Source: Ktedonobacteria bacterium (GTDB taxonomy: Bacteria; Chloroflexota; Ktedonobacteria; Ktedonobacterales; JACDGC01). From it: a stretch of 62,534 nt of DNA. This document shows, piece by piece, positions 41,101-50,305 of this stretch. Both the position numbers and the translations under genes were made by a program. The DNA lies in contig DAIDGU010000031.1 of assembly GCA_027459785.1 (NCBI GenBank), forward strand, positions 1 to 62,534, read 5' to 3'. The notes under the pieces are model-generated. The model did no database searches. It was not told the DNA's origin and saw nothing but the letters and a program-made list of their open reading frames with translations. Each line of letters opens with the position of its first letter. Position 1 is the stretch's first letter.

Positions 41101-44100
41101 TCACCGCCGGATCACGAACGTCTGGATCTGATAGGGCAGGGTGCTGAAGGTGAAACTGCGCCTGTCGGCGGCGAGCGCCACCGGCTGCGGCGCGGCTTCC
41201 AACAGGTTCGTCGCCATCACCTGCGTCGCCGGGGCGGGCAGCGTCACCGTGACGGGGCCGCGCCGATTGGCGCACTCGTAAAGGCGCAACACCAGATCGT
41301 CGCTCGCCTCGGCACGCTTGACCGTCTCGATGATGACGTTGGGCGCGTCGGTTGTGGCAACTGAGATGCTGGCGGGTGCCACGCCATTGTCCGCGCCGAC
41401 CGGCATGGCCGTGTGCAGCAGCGGGTAGTTCAGTTCGTAGGCCGCGCGATGGACGTTGCCAGCAAACCAGTCGCCCGCATGGGGCAGCAGGCTGTAAGTG
41501 AACTGGTGTCGGCCCTGGTCGGCCTCCGGATCGGGATAGATCGCGCCCTTGAGCAGCGTCAGCCGCAGCACGTTTTCCAGCACGTCGTAGCCATACTTGC
41601 AGTCGTTGAGCAACGCCACGCCGTAATCGCCCTCGGAGAGATCGACCCACTTGTGGCCGCACGTCTCGAACTGGGCGCGCTCCCAACTGGTGTTGCGATA
41701 CGTGGGCCGGCGGATGTTGCCGAACTGAATCTCCGCCGTGGCGTGGGTGGTATGGATGGCTACCGGAAACGCGACTTTGAGCAGCGTCTGCTGCTCGTGC
41801 CAGTCCACCTCGGTCACGAAGTCGATGCGGCGAGAATCAGCATAGAGATAGAGCGTCTGGGTGATGGTCGTGCGGTCCAGGTAGCGCCACGTCAGGCGCA
41901 GACCGCCGCGCAGCGGCCCCTGCTCGATCACCGTGCGCTCCACCAGCCCATCCAATTCCCACATCTTTTGCGCATAGAAAGCGTCGATGTCCCAGGCATC
42001 GAAGTTGTTGGGCTTGTCCTCGAAAAGCTGGAAGACATTGGCGCGCTCGCCTGCCGCCAGCACCTCGCGCCCCTGCTCCTTGTCGTAGAGCCGCGTGATC
42101 TGCCCTTGCGCGTTCAATTCCAGGCGATACCAGCGGTTTTCCAGCAGGGACGGCCCCACCCCCAGCCCCTCCCCATCGGCGATGGAGAGGGGAGACGAGG
42201 TGGCCCCACCCCCCAGCCCCTCCCCATCGGCGATGGAGAGGGGAGATCTTGTCAGGGGCTGATCAGGTTCATTTTGGCTGATCCCTTCCCGAACGATCTC
42301 CCCCTCTCTGTCGAAGACGGGGAGGGGGCCGGGGGGTGGGGCTACCACGCGATAGCCCAGCGCGGGGATGTCCGCAAGCAGCGCCAGGGCGCGGCCATCC
42401 GGCAGGGATTGGGTGGGGACGGCCAGCGCGGCGGCCTGCTCGGCTGCCAGTTCCACCAGATCGGTGCGCGGCCAGGGGAGCGCGTTGACGGCGAGCAGCG
42501 ATCCTGTCGGCGCGGCGACGGCAGCGGCAAGCGCGCTGAGCGCGGCATGGATGACGCCATCTGTCGCCTCGCGCACGCGCGCATAATGTTCCGCCGCGTC
42601 AGCATAGACGGGGCCGATGGAGGAACCAGGCAGGATGTCGTGGAATTGATGGGTGAGGACGGTGCGCCAGGCGTCGTCCAGCGCGGCCTTGGGATAAGGC
42701 TGCGCTGCCAGGTGGTGCGCCAGGGTCGCCAGCACCTCGGCGTTGTGCAGGTCGCGCTCGGCGCAACGGTTGTTGCGCTTGGTGTGCGCCTGGCTGGTGT
42801 AGGTGCCGCGATGATACTCGAAGTACAGTTCGCCGGCCCAGACGGGCAGGCGCGGATCGTCGCCGACGCGCGCCGCCAGGCGATCCATGTAATCGCGCAC
42901 CTTGCCGGGGCTGGCAGTGGGGATGTCGCGGCTGATGGGCTGCGCCTGCATGCCGGCGGCCTCCACCATCTCGCGCGTCGGTCCGCCGCCGCCGTCGCCC
43001 CAGCCATAGGCCACCAGCAGTTCGCGGTTGACGGCTTGCTGGCGATAATTGCGCCACGAGCGCACCATCACGCCCGGCCACGCCTCGGCATTGTACGTGT
43101 AGAATTGCTCGCTATCGGCGTTCTGCGCGGTGATGAAATGGCTGAGGACGCGCGTGCCGTCGATGCCCTCCCACCAAAAGGTATCGACCGGAAAGCGGTT
43201 GGTGTCGTTCCAACTGATCTTGGTCGTGATGAAATACTCCGCGTCCGCGCCCTTGATTAATTGCGGCAGCGCGGCGGAATAGCCGAAGACATCCGGCAGC
43301 CACAGCACTTTGGTATCCACGCCGAACTCTTCCTGAAAGAAGCGTTTGCCATAGATGAACTGGCGCACCAGGCTCTCGCCGCCGGTGATGTTCGTGTCGG
43401 CCTCCAGCCACATCGCGCCCTCGGCCTCCCACTGCCCCGCCGCGATCTTCTCCTTGATGCGCGCGTAGAGCGCCGGCTCGTCCTCTTTGACATACTGGTA
43501 TAATTGCGGCGTGCTGGCGGTGAAGATGAAGTGCGGATAGCGGTCCATGTGATAGAGCGCGGTGGCGAACGTATCCGCCGCTTTCAGCCGCGTGTGGCGC
43601 AGCCGCCAGAGCCAGGCGACATCAATGTGCGCGTGGCCGGTCGCGGTGACATGCGGCTGCCAGGGATCGGTCGGATCACCGTGCAGCGCGTCCAGATGTT
43701 CGGTCAAAACATCCAGCGCAGCAGCGCACGAGGCATAGAAAGCGGCATCCGTGGTGAAATCGAGCGCCAGCGTGGCGGCGTCGAGGGCATCCAGCAGGGC
43801 ATGCCGCGCGGTGCTGTGCGGCGGCAGATGCTCCGTCGCTTCCAGCCACACGCGCATCGTCTGGTGTAGCCGGTCCGTCGCCGCGTGCATGCGCCGCAGT
43901 TCCAGCGCGTGCAGCGTGTGATGGTCCTCGTCGATGCCGTTCCAGACGCGCAGATCGATGGCGAAGCCTGCTTTGGCAGCGAGATCCGGCGGCAAGATCA
44001 CCTCGCGGTGGTAACGGTCGATGGCATGCAGCGGCACGCCGTCGATGCTGAGCAGCGCCTCCGCCGTCGCCAATTCCCAGCCGGTGGCAGGAGCCGACAG

Positions 44101-44334
44101 GTCCAGATGCAGCGCCAGTTCGTCCCCACGCCAGTCCGCCGGCACGGCGACCTGCGCCGTCATCCGATACAGGCCGTCGCGCTCGCCCCACCGCTCCCCT
44201 GTGTTCACCACTTGCACCGCGCCGGTGCCATCCAGCCGCGCCACGCGGAGCGGCCCGATAGGTTGTGAGGCCACATACCGTCGCCGCGCCAATTCCTGTA
44301 TCCGCCGCTTGAGCTTTGCCACATTGACCTGCAT
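41101..44334 (-). CDS. GH38 alpha-mannosidase with an in-frame repeat insertion
   Basis: 1077 residues. An N-terminal accessory region (about 1-240) precedes the GH38 catalytic domain: HAHIDVAWLWRLRHT (zinc His and Asp) and LWLPDVFGYSAALPQ with the nucleophile Asp. C-terminal beta domains follow (EVDWHEQQTLLKVAFPV, FGNIRRPTYRNTSWERAQFE). It hydrolyses alpha-mannosides, cytoplasmic since no signal peptide is present. Odd: between DIPALGYRVVAP and the conserved LENRWYRLELNAQG about 65 residues read SPLSIADGEGLGGGA and a second near-copy; these come from dispersed palindromes inserted without breaking the frame. Activity may still be kept because the insert lies between domains. Confidence 0.9.
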   Translation of the reverse strand: MQVNVAKLKRRIQELARRRYVASQPIGPLRVARLDGTGAVQVVNTGERWGERDGLYRMTAQVAVPADWRGDELALHLDLSAPATGWELATAEALLSIDGVPLHAIDRYHREVILPPDLAAKAGFAIDLRVWNGIDEDHHTLHALELRRMHAATDRLHQTMRVWLEATEHLPPHSTARHALLDALDAATLALDFTTDAAFYASCAAALDVLTEHLDALHGDPTDPWQPHVTATGHAHIDVAWLWRLRHTRLKAADTFATALYHMDRYPHFIFTASTPQLYQYVKEDEPALYARIKEKIAAGQWEAEGAMWLEADTNITGGESLVRQFIYGKRFFQEEFGVDTKVLWLPDVFGYSAALPQLIKGADAEYFITTKISWNDTNRFPVDTFWWEGIDGTRVLSHFITAQNADSEQFYTYNAEAWPGVMVRSWRNYRQQAVNRELLVAYGWGDGGGGPTREMVEAAGMQAQPISRDIPTASPGKVRDYMDRLAARVGDDPRLPVWAGELYFEYHRGTYTSQAHTKRNNRCAERDLHNAEVLATLAHHLAAQPYPKAALDDAWRTVLTHQFHDILPGSSIGPVYADAAEHYARVREATDGVIHAALSALAAAVAAPTGSLLAVNALPWPRTDLVELAAEQAAALAVPTQSLPDGRALALLADIPALGYRVVAPPPGPLPVFDREGEIVREGISQNEPDQPLTRSPLSIADGEGLGGGATSSPLSIADGEGLGVGPSLLENRWYRLELNAQGQITRLYDKEQGREVLAAGERANVFQLFEDKPNNFDAWDIDAFYAQKMWELDGLVERTVIEQGPLRGGLRLTWRYLDRTTITQTLYLYADSRRIDFVTEVDWHEQQTLLKVAFPVAIHTTHATAEIQFGNIRRPTYRNTSWERAQFETCGHKWVDLSEGDYGVALLNDCKYGYDVLENVLRLTLLKGAIYPDPEADQGRHQFTYSLLPHAGDWFAGNVHRAAYELNYPLLHTAMPVGADNGVAPASISVATTDAPNVIIETVKRAEASDDLVLRLYECANRRGPVTVTLPAPATQVMATNLLEAAPQPVALAADRRSFTFSTLPYQIQTFVIRR
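42150..42345. repeat. Three palindromic repeat copies inside the alpha-mannosidase gene
   Basis: Two tandem copies of CCCCTCCCCATCGGCGATGG plus AGAGGGGAGA with a period of about 50 bases, then an inverted, longer copy with CTCCCCCTCTCTGTCGAAGA and GGGGCCGGGGGGTGGGG. Same family as 29009-29064 and 5090-5126. All copies keep the reading frame open across about 196 bases. Confidence 0.8.
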
Positions 44335-44469
44335 CGGTCGCTTCCCTCACCATCACGTTTCATCGCAGACCGACCGCTAAAAAGCGCGTCGCCGCCGTGG
44401 GAGCGTGTTCCCCCCACTGGGGCAGCATAACATAGCGGGATCGCGCGGCGCAACGGGCAGTGGCGACGA

Positions 44470-44500
44470 ACCGAGGCGACCACAAGGGTAAACCCCTACT
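44470..44500. repeat. GGCGACCACAAGGGTA element copy
   Basis: Reads GAGGCGACCACAAGGGTAAA, a diverged copy of the 23-base element at 41025 and 45835. Located in the gap between the alpha-mannosidase and DUF3618-like genes. Confidence 0.5.
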
Positions 44501-44523
44501 CCGGCAGAGGGCGCATGCGCACC

Positions 44524-45252
44524 TCACTCCATCGCTGGCGGCGGGGCGGGCGGGTCTGCCGTTGGTGCCGGCGGGGTGTGCAGCGCCCCCTGCATGCCCA
44601 ACAGCGCCCCCAATACATCCCGCGAAAGGTTTTGCATTTGTTGACTCAGGGCGGTGCGCGCATGGCCGTAGAGTTCACGTTCCTGATTGGATTTTGGTAG
44701 TGTCAGGCCGATGATCAGGCCCGTGGCCACGGTCAGCGCCCCCACCAGCCAGGGATTATCACGCAGGGTGTGTTCGATTCGCTTCAGCGCGTGTTCGGCT
44801 TGTTGCTGAGCTTGCGCGGCGGTTTGCCCACCCTGCGCGGCGATGGTCGCCGTCGTAGCCTGCGCTTGCGCGGCGAGCTGCGCGCCCTGGTCGCGCGCCT
44901 GCCCCAGCGTCGTCTGCGCCGTATCGGCTGCCGCTTGGCCGGCATGGTGCGCCCGCTGGCCCAAGATCGTGAGCCAGGTGGCGACCGCGCCTAACACGGT
45001 GGCGACGAGCGGCGTATCATGCAGATATGTTTGCACCTGTGCGCCGAAATCATGCACCGCCTGGCTGATGGCATCAGCGGCCTGCGTGGTCGTCGCACCG
45101 GCACGATCTAGCACCGCTTCGCCGGCATCATGCATGACCTGGCGCGGCTGCAAACGCGCCTGCAACGTGTCGAGCGTGGCGGCGAGATCCTGGCGTGTCT
45201 GTTCGACCGCCGCCGTCAGGTGCGCGACATCTTGATCCTGCTGCTGTGTCAT
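44524..45252 (-). CDS. DUF3618-type membrane protein
   Basis: 242 residues from ATG 45252, which overlaps the previous stop (ATGA). The N-terminus LTAAVEQTRQDLAATLDTLQ-ARLQPRQ (split here) is the DUF3618 signature. A hydrophobic segment (TPLVATVLGAVATWLTIL) is followed by long Ala/Gln-rich helices (AAQAQATTATIAAQGGQTAAQ) and a second membrane segment (NPWLVGALTVATGLIIGLTL). The Pro-rich tail ends PAPPPAME. It belongs to a cluster of four small envelope proteins commonly linked to stress; precise role unknown. Confidence 0.8.
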   Translation of the reverse strand: MTQQQDQDVAHLTAAVEQTRQDLAATLDTLQARLQPRQVMHDAGEAVLDRAGATTTQAADAISQAVHDFGAQVQTYLHDTPLVATVLGAVATWLTILGQRAHHAGQAAADTAQTTLGQARDQGAQLAAQAQATTATIAAQGGQTAAQAQQQAEHALKRIEHTLRDNPWLVGALTVATGLIIGLTLPKSNQERELYGHARTALSQQMQNLSRDVLGALLGMQGALHTPPAPTADPPAPPPAME

Positions 45253-45632
45253 GTAGTAGCCTCTTTCGTGGGCGCGACCAAAGCGCGCAAGGTACGGCGG
45301 GGAACCAGGCGCGCACGGCGCAACGCCACTTGACCAATAATGAGAACGATCAAACCGACTAGCACGCTGCCGCCACCACCGATCAACCCCGCCTGCCACC
45401 AGGGCAGGATCTGCGCGAGGGCGATGATGCCCGTCGTCAGCAGCGCGACGAAACCGGCGAAAACGACCGCGCCCCCCGCGATGATAAGCGCCAAACTTCG
45501 CTGAATAGTGCTTGTGTTCTGCTGCATCTCCGCCTGCGCCAGCGCGATCTCCTGGCGGATCAGCGTGCTGGCCTGCTGAGTGAGATGCGTCACCAGATCA
45601 CCGATGGAGAGATCGGGCGCGTCTGTTGGCAT
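45249..45632 (-). CDS. Holin-superfamily-like (DUF1469) membrane protein
   Basis: 127 residues from ATG 45632 (GAAAGGA upstream). N-terminal amphipathic helix with LVTHLTQQASTLIRQEIALAQ, then two membrane segments (LALIIAGGAVVFAGFVALLT and AGLIGGGGSVLVGLIVLII), then a basic tail. This is the DUF1469/phage_holin_3_6 pattern, usually next to DUF3618 genes, as here. Translationally coupled with the following DUF3618 gene. Confidence 0.8.
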   Translation of the reverse strand: MPTDAPDLSIGDLVTHLTQQASTLIRQEIALAQAEMQQNTSTIQRSLALIIAGGAVVFAGFVALLTTGIIALAQILPWWQAGLIGGGGSVLVGLIVLIIGQVALRRARLVPRRTLRALVAPTKEATT

Positions 45633-45635
45633 CAC

Positions 45636-45934
45636 ATCGTCCTTTCTTTCCCTGCTCTGCGTCTGCTACTTGTTGCACATGATGGCTGTTGCTAACCAAA
45701 GGCGGACAGGAATGTCCGCCCCACGTTTGGCAGAATGCTCTCACTGGCCTGTCGGGGCAGGGCAAACCCAAGGCATTGCCCCGACACGTGGTCGCCCCGT
45801 TTCTGGGGGTTATCCCGTTGCCATGGGGTCTGTAGGGGCGTACCCTTGTGGTCGCCCTGGTCCCCCGCATGGTCCCCCTGGTCGTGGGGCTGGTCGCCCT
45901 GGTTCCCCGCATGGTCCCCCTGGGGGTTGGGCCG
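45636..45934. repeat. Repeat-filled gap: palindrome, GACCACAAGGGTA element and 42-base tandem
   Basis: Holds a perfect GGCGGACA-GGAA-TGTCCGCC palindrome at 45701-45720, a GGGCGTACCCTTGTGGTCGCC element at 45835-45857 and a tandem duplication of a 42-base unit (TGGTCGCCCTGGTCCCCC-start) at 45849-45932. No gene seen. Confidence 0.75.
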
Positions 45935-46576
45935 CTACGCCGCTGATTGCGCCTGGTGTGCGTTATACACCAGCCGTGCCGCGAGCAAACCGACGACCAG
46001 ACCACCAGCCATCAGCAAGGCCGTCTGCGTCCGCGCGCCGTGCTCGATATCCTGGATAATCTGGTCGAGCGTCTTCTGGTGCAGATCGGTGGCGAAGCCG
46101 CGCAAGCGCCCCGCGACGCCGTCCAGCGCGTTCGCCAGGGCGACCTGGCCGTCGGCGCGCAACTGCGCGCTGATATGCTCGGCGACGGTGGCGATCTCGT
46201 CGATCACGTGCGCGGCCTGCTCTTTTTGGGCGGTGAGGAATTGGCTGAGTTGCCCGCGCATCTGCTGCGCCATCTCGCTGGCCTGCGCCTGCATCTGTTG
46301 CGCCACCTGACCCGCCTGCTGGCCAAGCTGCCCGGCCTGTTCGTGTGCGTGCTGCACGAGTTCGCCGGTGTGGTCCTGCACCTGCTGCGCGACATCGCCC
46401 GCGCGATCTTGCACGGCCTGCACGCCCTGGCGCACCTGCTCCGCCGCCTCGCTGGCATGCTGCTGCACACCATTCATGGCGGCTGATGTACCCGTTGTGC
46501 CGTCAGCGTTTGCGGGCAGCGGGGAATCGCTGGCGAGATAATCGGGGGTCACGAACGGTTCTTCGTAGGGATTCAT
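45935..46576 (-). CDS. Helical, Gln/Ala-rich membrane-anchored protein
   Basis: 213 residues from ATG 46576 with AAAGGAG upstream. A short acidic start, then a long amphipathic helical region (about 35-160) with heptad-like repeats QQAGQVAQQMQAQASEMAQQ, similar in style to LEA or apolipoprotein-type proteins. One membrane helix close to the C-terminus (TALLMAGGLVVGLLAARLVY). Likely a membrane-protective or envelope-associated protein. It shares its type with the adjacent genes at 44524 and 46712. Confidence 0.75.
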   Translation of the reverse strand: MNPYEEPFVTPDYLASDSPLPANADGTTGTSAAMNGVQQHASEAAEQVRQGVQAVQDRAGDVAQQVQDHTGELVQHAHEQAGQLGQQAGQVAQQMQAQASEMAQQMRGQLSQFLTAQKEQAAHVIDEIATVAEHISAQLRADGQVALANALDGVAGRLRGFATDLHQKTLDQIIQDIEHGARTQTALLMAGGLVVGLLAARLVYNAHQAQSAA

Positions 46577-46711
46577 GGGAAATCACTCCTTTGCACATCA
46601 GAACCATGCGATCTTCAAACGCCTTGATATCGCACGGATTCCTGCCTTCGCGCAGAATCAATTGCTGCGCGCCTACAAATGGTGCCATTGTGCTGACAGC
46701 ACCGTGCGCCA

Positions 46712-47146
46712 TCAGGCTGTGGCCGGCGGTACAGTATTCTTCAGAAAGCGGGCGGCGATGACACCCAGGGCGAGCAAGACGCCCGCCGTCAGCGCGGGAC
46801 GTTCATGTGCGACGCGCTCGGCATCCTTGATGATCGCTTGCAGATCGTGGTCGTGCAGATACGCCGACGCACTTTCAAGCGAAGCCGCAGTCGCATCGGT
46901 ATAACGCATCAATGCTGCTTGGTCGTGCTGGGCCATCTCGCGTTCCGCCTGGCGCACCACCTGCGCCAGATGATTCAGCGTCCACGCGACATCTTCTTTG
47001 CGCGCGTTCACCTGCGAGTGCAGCAAGAATTGCGCGGTGGCGCTGATGAGGGCGGTGAGCATATCCGTCCCACCGCTCGTGGGAACCGTTGCGGGATCTA
47101 CGCTGGCGGGGACCGGCGCAGTGCTATCGGCAGGGGGCGCGGTCAT
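46712..47146 (-). CDS. Small membrane-anchored helical protein
   Basis: 144 residues from ATG 47146 (AAAGGAG upstream); the frame extends to 47206 but without support. Polar, Pro/Thr-rich start, a helical middle (NARKEDVAWTLNHLAQVVRQ), and a C-terminal membrane segment (PALTAGVLLALGVIAARFL). Same architecture as the neighbour at 45935. Family not recognised. Confidence 0.75.
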   Translation of the reverse strand: MTAPPADSTAPVPASVDPATVPTSGGTDMLTALISATAQFLLHSQVNARKEDVAWTLNHLAQVVRQAEREMAQHDQAALMRYTDATAASLESASAYLHDHDLQAIIKDAERVAHERPALTAGVLLALGVIAARFLKNTVPPATA

Positions 47147-47360
47147 CGGGCGAACTCCTTTCGTGGACGTGCCAAATATTCCATCGAAAGCGCATGCAAG
47201 TCTCATGCCAGCGTCGGCTCGTCTGGCTGAACCGTAGCTAATTTTGCAACATAATGCAACACTTTTTCATGAGCGAACCGGCGGACGACGGCAAGCACAG
47301 CGGAGCGCCACGCCACGCATTCCGTCATCTTCGGTTGCCAACCCAGAGCCAGGCACCGCG

Positions 47361-48344
47361 CTATTTTCCGACGCGCATCCAGCAGTAATCGTGGGGGGGA
47401 TTCATCCCCAGCAGGGAAAAGGGGATCATCGGCTCGCGGTGTTGCAGCAGGTAGCGTTTGACGGCCTCGTTGCGGCCATAAAAGCGTTCGGCAATGCGCA
47501 GGGCGGTTCCCAGCGAGCGAAAATACACTTTCATCTCGCCGTTTATGGGCAGGCTGACATGCTGAAAACCCTGGTGTTCGAGCCATCGCACGTCCTGGGG
47601 GCGCGGCCAGATGAAGACGATGCAGCCGCCGGGCCGCGTCACGCGGCGCATCTCCGCCAGCCCGCGCCGCGCCTGATCCTGGTCTTCCACGGTGAAGGTC
47701 GCGCACGAGAGCGCGACATCCACGCTGGCATCTGCCAGGGGCAGCGCGTCGAAGCGCCCCCTGATCGGCGTGACGCGGTCGCGGAGGTGCCGTGCCTCGG
47801 CCTTGTGTTCCAGGATGTGTAGCAACGTGGGCGCGGGATCGATGGCGTAGACCTGCCGCGCGCCCTGGCGCAGTGCATCCAGCGTCGCCCGCCCGCTGCC
47901 CGCGCCGGCATCCAGCACCACGCTGTCGCGCAGGTCGGGGCGCAGCCGGCGGAAGATGCCTGGGTGCAGCATCTCGCCTTCGGTCAGCTCCTCATACCAA
48001 TCCGGCGTCTGCCAGTACGTCAACTCCCAGAATAGCGCATCCACCACGCGCCGCTCTTTGGCGTGGATCACCCATTCCGGCGCACCCTGCTGCATTTTTT
48101 CCTGGAAGCGTGGCCGCTCCTCCGGTGCCAACGCGCGCCGCACCAGGCTGACGACGCTGGCAGGCGCGTGATGCAGGGCCAGGGCGAGATCGCTGAGGGA
48201 CAGATCGCTCAGTTCATTCCCCAGCAATTCCCGCATGGTGGTTTCATCAAAAACCTGGAGATCCGTGATGTGAAAGGGATTCACAAACGCCTGATCGCTA
48301 GGCACCAGCGCGTCATCTTGTCCCGTTGCAGCTTCGAATAACAT
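47361..48344 (-). CDS. SAM-dependent methyltransferase with FliG-like N-terminal helices
   Basis: 327 residues. Class I methyltransferase domain in the second half: motif I VVLDAGAGSGRATLDAL, acidic AIDPAPT, then DVALSCATFTVEDQDQ and RVTRPGGCIVFIWP. Before it, about residues 30-85 read FDETTMRELLGNEL, LSLSDLALALHHA and APEERPRFQEKM, resembling the FliG/MgtE-N helical repeat (LDDxxIQxLLxEV..DLALALKGA). Such an N-terminus on a methyltransferase is unusual. Substrate unknown. It ends 2 bases after... and is followed by no gene until the helical membrane cluster; topoisomerase IB lies just upstream. Confidence 0.8.
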   Translation of the reverse strand: MLFEAATGQDDALVPSDQAFVNPFHITDLQVFDETTMRELLGNELSDLSLSDLALALHHAPASVVSLVRRALAPEERPRFQEKMQQGAPEWVIHAKERRVVDALFWELTYWQTPDWYEELTEGEMLHPGIFRRLRPDLRDSVVLDAGAGSGRATLDALRQGARQVYAIDPAPTLLHILEHKAEARHLRDRVTPIRGRFDALPLADASVDVALSCATFTVEDQDQARRGLAEMRRVTRPGGCIVFIWPRPQDVRWLEHQGFQHVSLPINGEMKVYFRSLGTALRIAERFYGRNEAVKRYLLQHREPMIPFSLLGMNPPHDYCWMRVGK

Positions 48345-48346
48345 CC

Positions 48347-49465
48347 TTATGCTCCCTCGTGAGTGCCTGTGTCTGGTATTTGAGCCAGCGCCCGCAACAG
48401 GCTTAGTACGGTGGCTTCGTGCGGCTCGGCGTCCAGCTTTTTCGCCAGATCTTCAACCGGCGCGGGGGCATGCTCGAAAAGAGAGCCGTTCAGGTAGGCC
48501 GCCAATATATGCGGATGCACATAGCTCTTCTTGCAGATCGCGGGTGTATTGCCCAGTTTGGCGGCGGCGGCTTTGATCGCCGCGTTGATCTCGTGCTTGC
48601 CCTGCGTCGGCGAGGCGCATTGGCCACAGGCACAGAGCGTGGCGGCGACGATGACGGTGGCCGCCCAGGTGCGAAAGTCCTTCGCCGTGAAGTCTTCGCC
48701 GCTGATCGCGCGTAGATAGGCATTCACATCGGCGGACTCAATCGGATGGCGCGTGCCGTCGTCGGCGATGTACTGAAACAATTCCTGGCCCGGCAGGTCG
48801 CGGCACTGCTTGATGATGCGCGCCAGCCGGCGGTCGTGCAGCGCCACGGCATGGTCTTTGCCGCTTTTGCCGACGAAGTGGAAGCGAATCTCAGCCCCCT
48901 CGACTTTCACATGCCGGTTACGCAGCGTCGTCAGGCCAAACGACTTATTTTCGCGCGCATACTCCTCGTTGCCGACGCGGATCGCCGTCTCGTCCAGCAG
49001 CGTCACCACCGTCGCCAAGACTTTTTCGCGCGGCAACCCCGGCTGCTTCAGGTCCGCCGCCACGCGAGCGCGGATCTGGGGCAACGCCTCGCCGAAGGCG
49101 AGCATGCGATGATACTTCGTCTCGTCGCGCACCGCGCGCCAGCGGGCATGGTAACGATATTGCTTGCGCCCCTTCGCGTCGTGGCCCGTCGCCTGGATGT
49201 GTCCGTTGGCATAGGGAGTGATCCACACGTCCGTCCAGGCCGGCGGGATGCCGATATGCTTGATCCGATCAAGCTCGCGCGCGTTCTGAACCGGCTTGCC
49301 GTTCGCCGCGATGTAGCGGAACTCGTCGCCCACGCGCTCGCGCCGGATGCCCGGCGTGGCATCGCTGACATAACGCAGCCCGGCCAGTTCCGCCGTCTCC
49401 ACGGCGGCGGCCAGGTCGTGTGTCATCGGCAACTCATCCGGTGCCGGCAGGGATTGTGCAACCAT
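48347..49465 (-). CDS. DNA topoisomerase IB (poxvirus-like)
   Basis: 372 residues from ATG 49465; MTHDLAAAV at 49426 is an alternative start. It relaxes supercoiled DNA via a 3'-phosphotyrosine. Seen: HIGIPPAWTDVWI N-terminal domain, RVGNEEYARENKSFGLTTL with the first catalytic Arg, FVGKSGKDH with Lys, KDFRTWAATV with the second Arg, and the nucleophile Tyr in CKKSYVHPHI. The expected tetrad is present. It starts 4 bases after the SRPBCC gene, so both are probably one transcript, and the methyltransferase gene begins 2 bases after its stop. Confidence 0.93.
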   Translation of the reverse strand: MVAQSLPAPDELPMTHDLAAAVETAELAGLRYVSDATPGIRRERVGDEFRYIAANGKPVQNARELDRIKHIGIPPAWTDVWITPYANGHIQATGHDAKGRKQYRYHARWRAVRDETKYHRMLAFGEALPQIRARVAADLKQPGLPREKVLATVVTLLDETAIRVGNEEYARENKSFGLTTLRNRHVKVEGAEIRFHFVGKSGKDHAVALHDRRLARIIKQCRDLPGQELFQYIADDGTRHPIESADVNAYLRAISGEDFTAKDFRTWAATVIVAATLCACGQCASPTQGKHEINAAIKAAAAKLGNTPAICKKSYVHPHILAAYLNGSLFEHAPAPVEDLAKKLDAEPHEATVLSLLRALAQIPDTGTHEGA

Positions 49466-49469
49466 ATGC

Positions 49470-49991
49470 TTACATCGTCGCGTTCTGTTCGTCGGTGGTG
49501 TCGCCCAGCGCGGCGGCACTGCGCTGATTGAAGAGATAGCTGGACGATGTCGGGTCCAGCGCGCCCGGTGGGGCGTCGTGCACCATGCGCGCGAAATGGT
49601 TCAAGTCTTCTTGCAGCGCATTCTGGAAGTGCTGGCCCACGCCCAAGTTTTCGCCGACTTCGCCCAACGGCCCCAGCGGCGGCTCATAGCTGACGAAGAC
49701 ATCGACGCGCGTCTCATTCGGCCCCGTCGCCTGGAAGGTCACGCGCCCTGCGTTCTTCAGGCCGTTGACGGCGTGCCAGCCAATCTCCTGATCCGGCACC
49801 CAGTTCTCGTTCTCGGCATCCCACTCGTGGCGACCGGCGATATCAGCGACCCAATGGCTGCGCTGATCGTCATAGTACGTCACTTCCTTGATGAAATGCA
49901 TGAATTTGGGGAAATCATTGAAATGCGAGAACAGGGCATACACCTGATGAACCGGTGCCTCCACCGTCACGGCAGCATGATGTTCAGCCAT
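49470..49991 (-). CDS. SRPBCC-family (START-like) protein
   Basis: 173 residues from ATG 49991 (AGGTGCTATCT upstream). Begins AAVTVEAPVHQVYALFSHF and has FPKFMHFIKEV, the polyketide cyclase/SRPBCC pattern of a hydrophobic-ligand cavity. The end is a Pro/Ser-rich tail. Such proteins bind lipids or act in stress; the ligand is unknown. First gene of an apparent three-gene unit with topoisomerase IB and the methyltransferase. Confidence 0.88.
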   Translation of the reverse strand: MAEHHAAVTVEAPVHQVYALFSHFNDFPKFMHFIKEVTYYDDQRSHWVADIAGRHEWDAENENWVPDQEIGWHAVNGLKNAGRVTFQATGPNETRVDVFVSYEPPLGPLGEVGENLGVGQHFQNALQEDLNHFARMVHDAPPGALDPTSSSYLFNQRSAAALGDTTDEQNATM

Positions 49992-50305
49992 AGATAGCAC
50001 CTACCTTTTACTGGCTCGTGTGTTGTTTTTCCTATAAGCAAGTTTCATGCACATTACGAAAGCGGGCGGTGTTGCGCTCTCATATGTGAACAAAGTGGCT
50101 CCTCTGCGGCTCCAGCGGGCGGATGCGCCTAGCCCCGCATGTGCTGTGGCAGCAAAAGCGCGCCGTCAGGCGGCAAACCCACCCGCAGCTTCACCCGCCA
50201 GTGCGGGCAAGATCATGACGAAATGCACTGTAGCACGCCCCCTGTGGTGGGATATGCTACCAATGGTTGAGGCAAAGGTGTTTTTGTAGGAGGGCATTAT
50301 CAAAC
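49992..50305. other. Divergent intergenic region, no gene recognised
   Basis: About 310 bases between the SRPBCC gene (minus) and an ABC ATPase gene (plus). Some GC-rich inverted stretches (GCCCGCACTGGCGGG) but no member of the main repeat families and no clear promoter. Confidence 0.4.

Noticed and set aside
41413..43260. 615-codon + strand frame opposite the alpha-mannosidase
   Set aside because: Antisense shadow of a clear GH38 gene with no start signal or recognisable domain.
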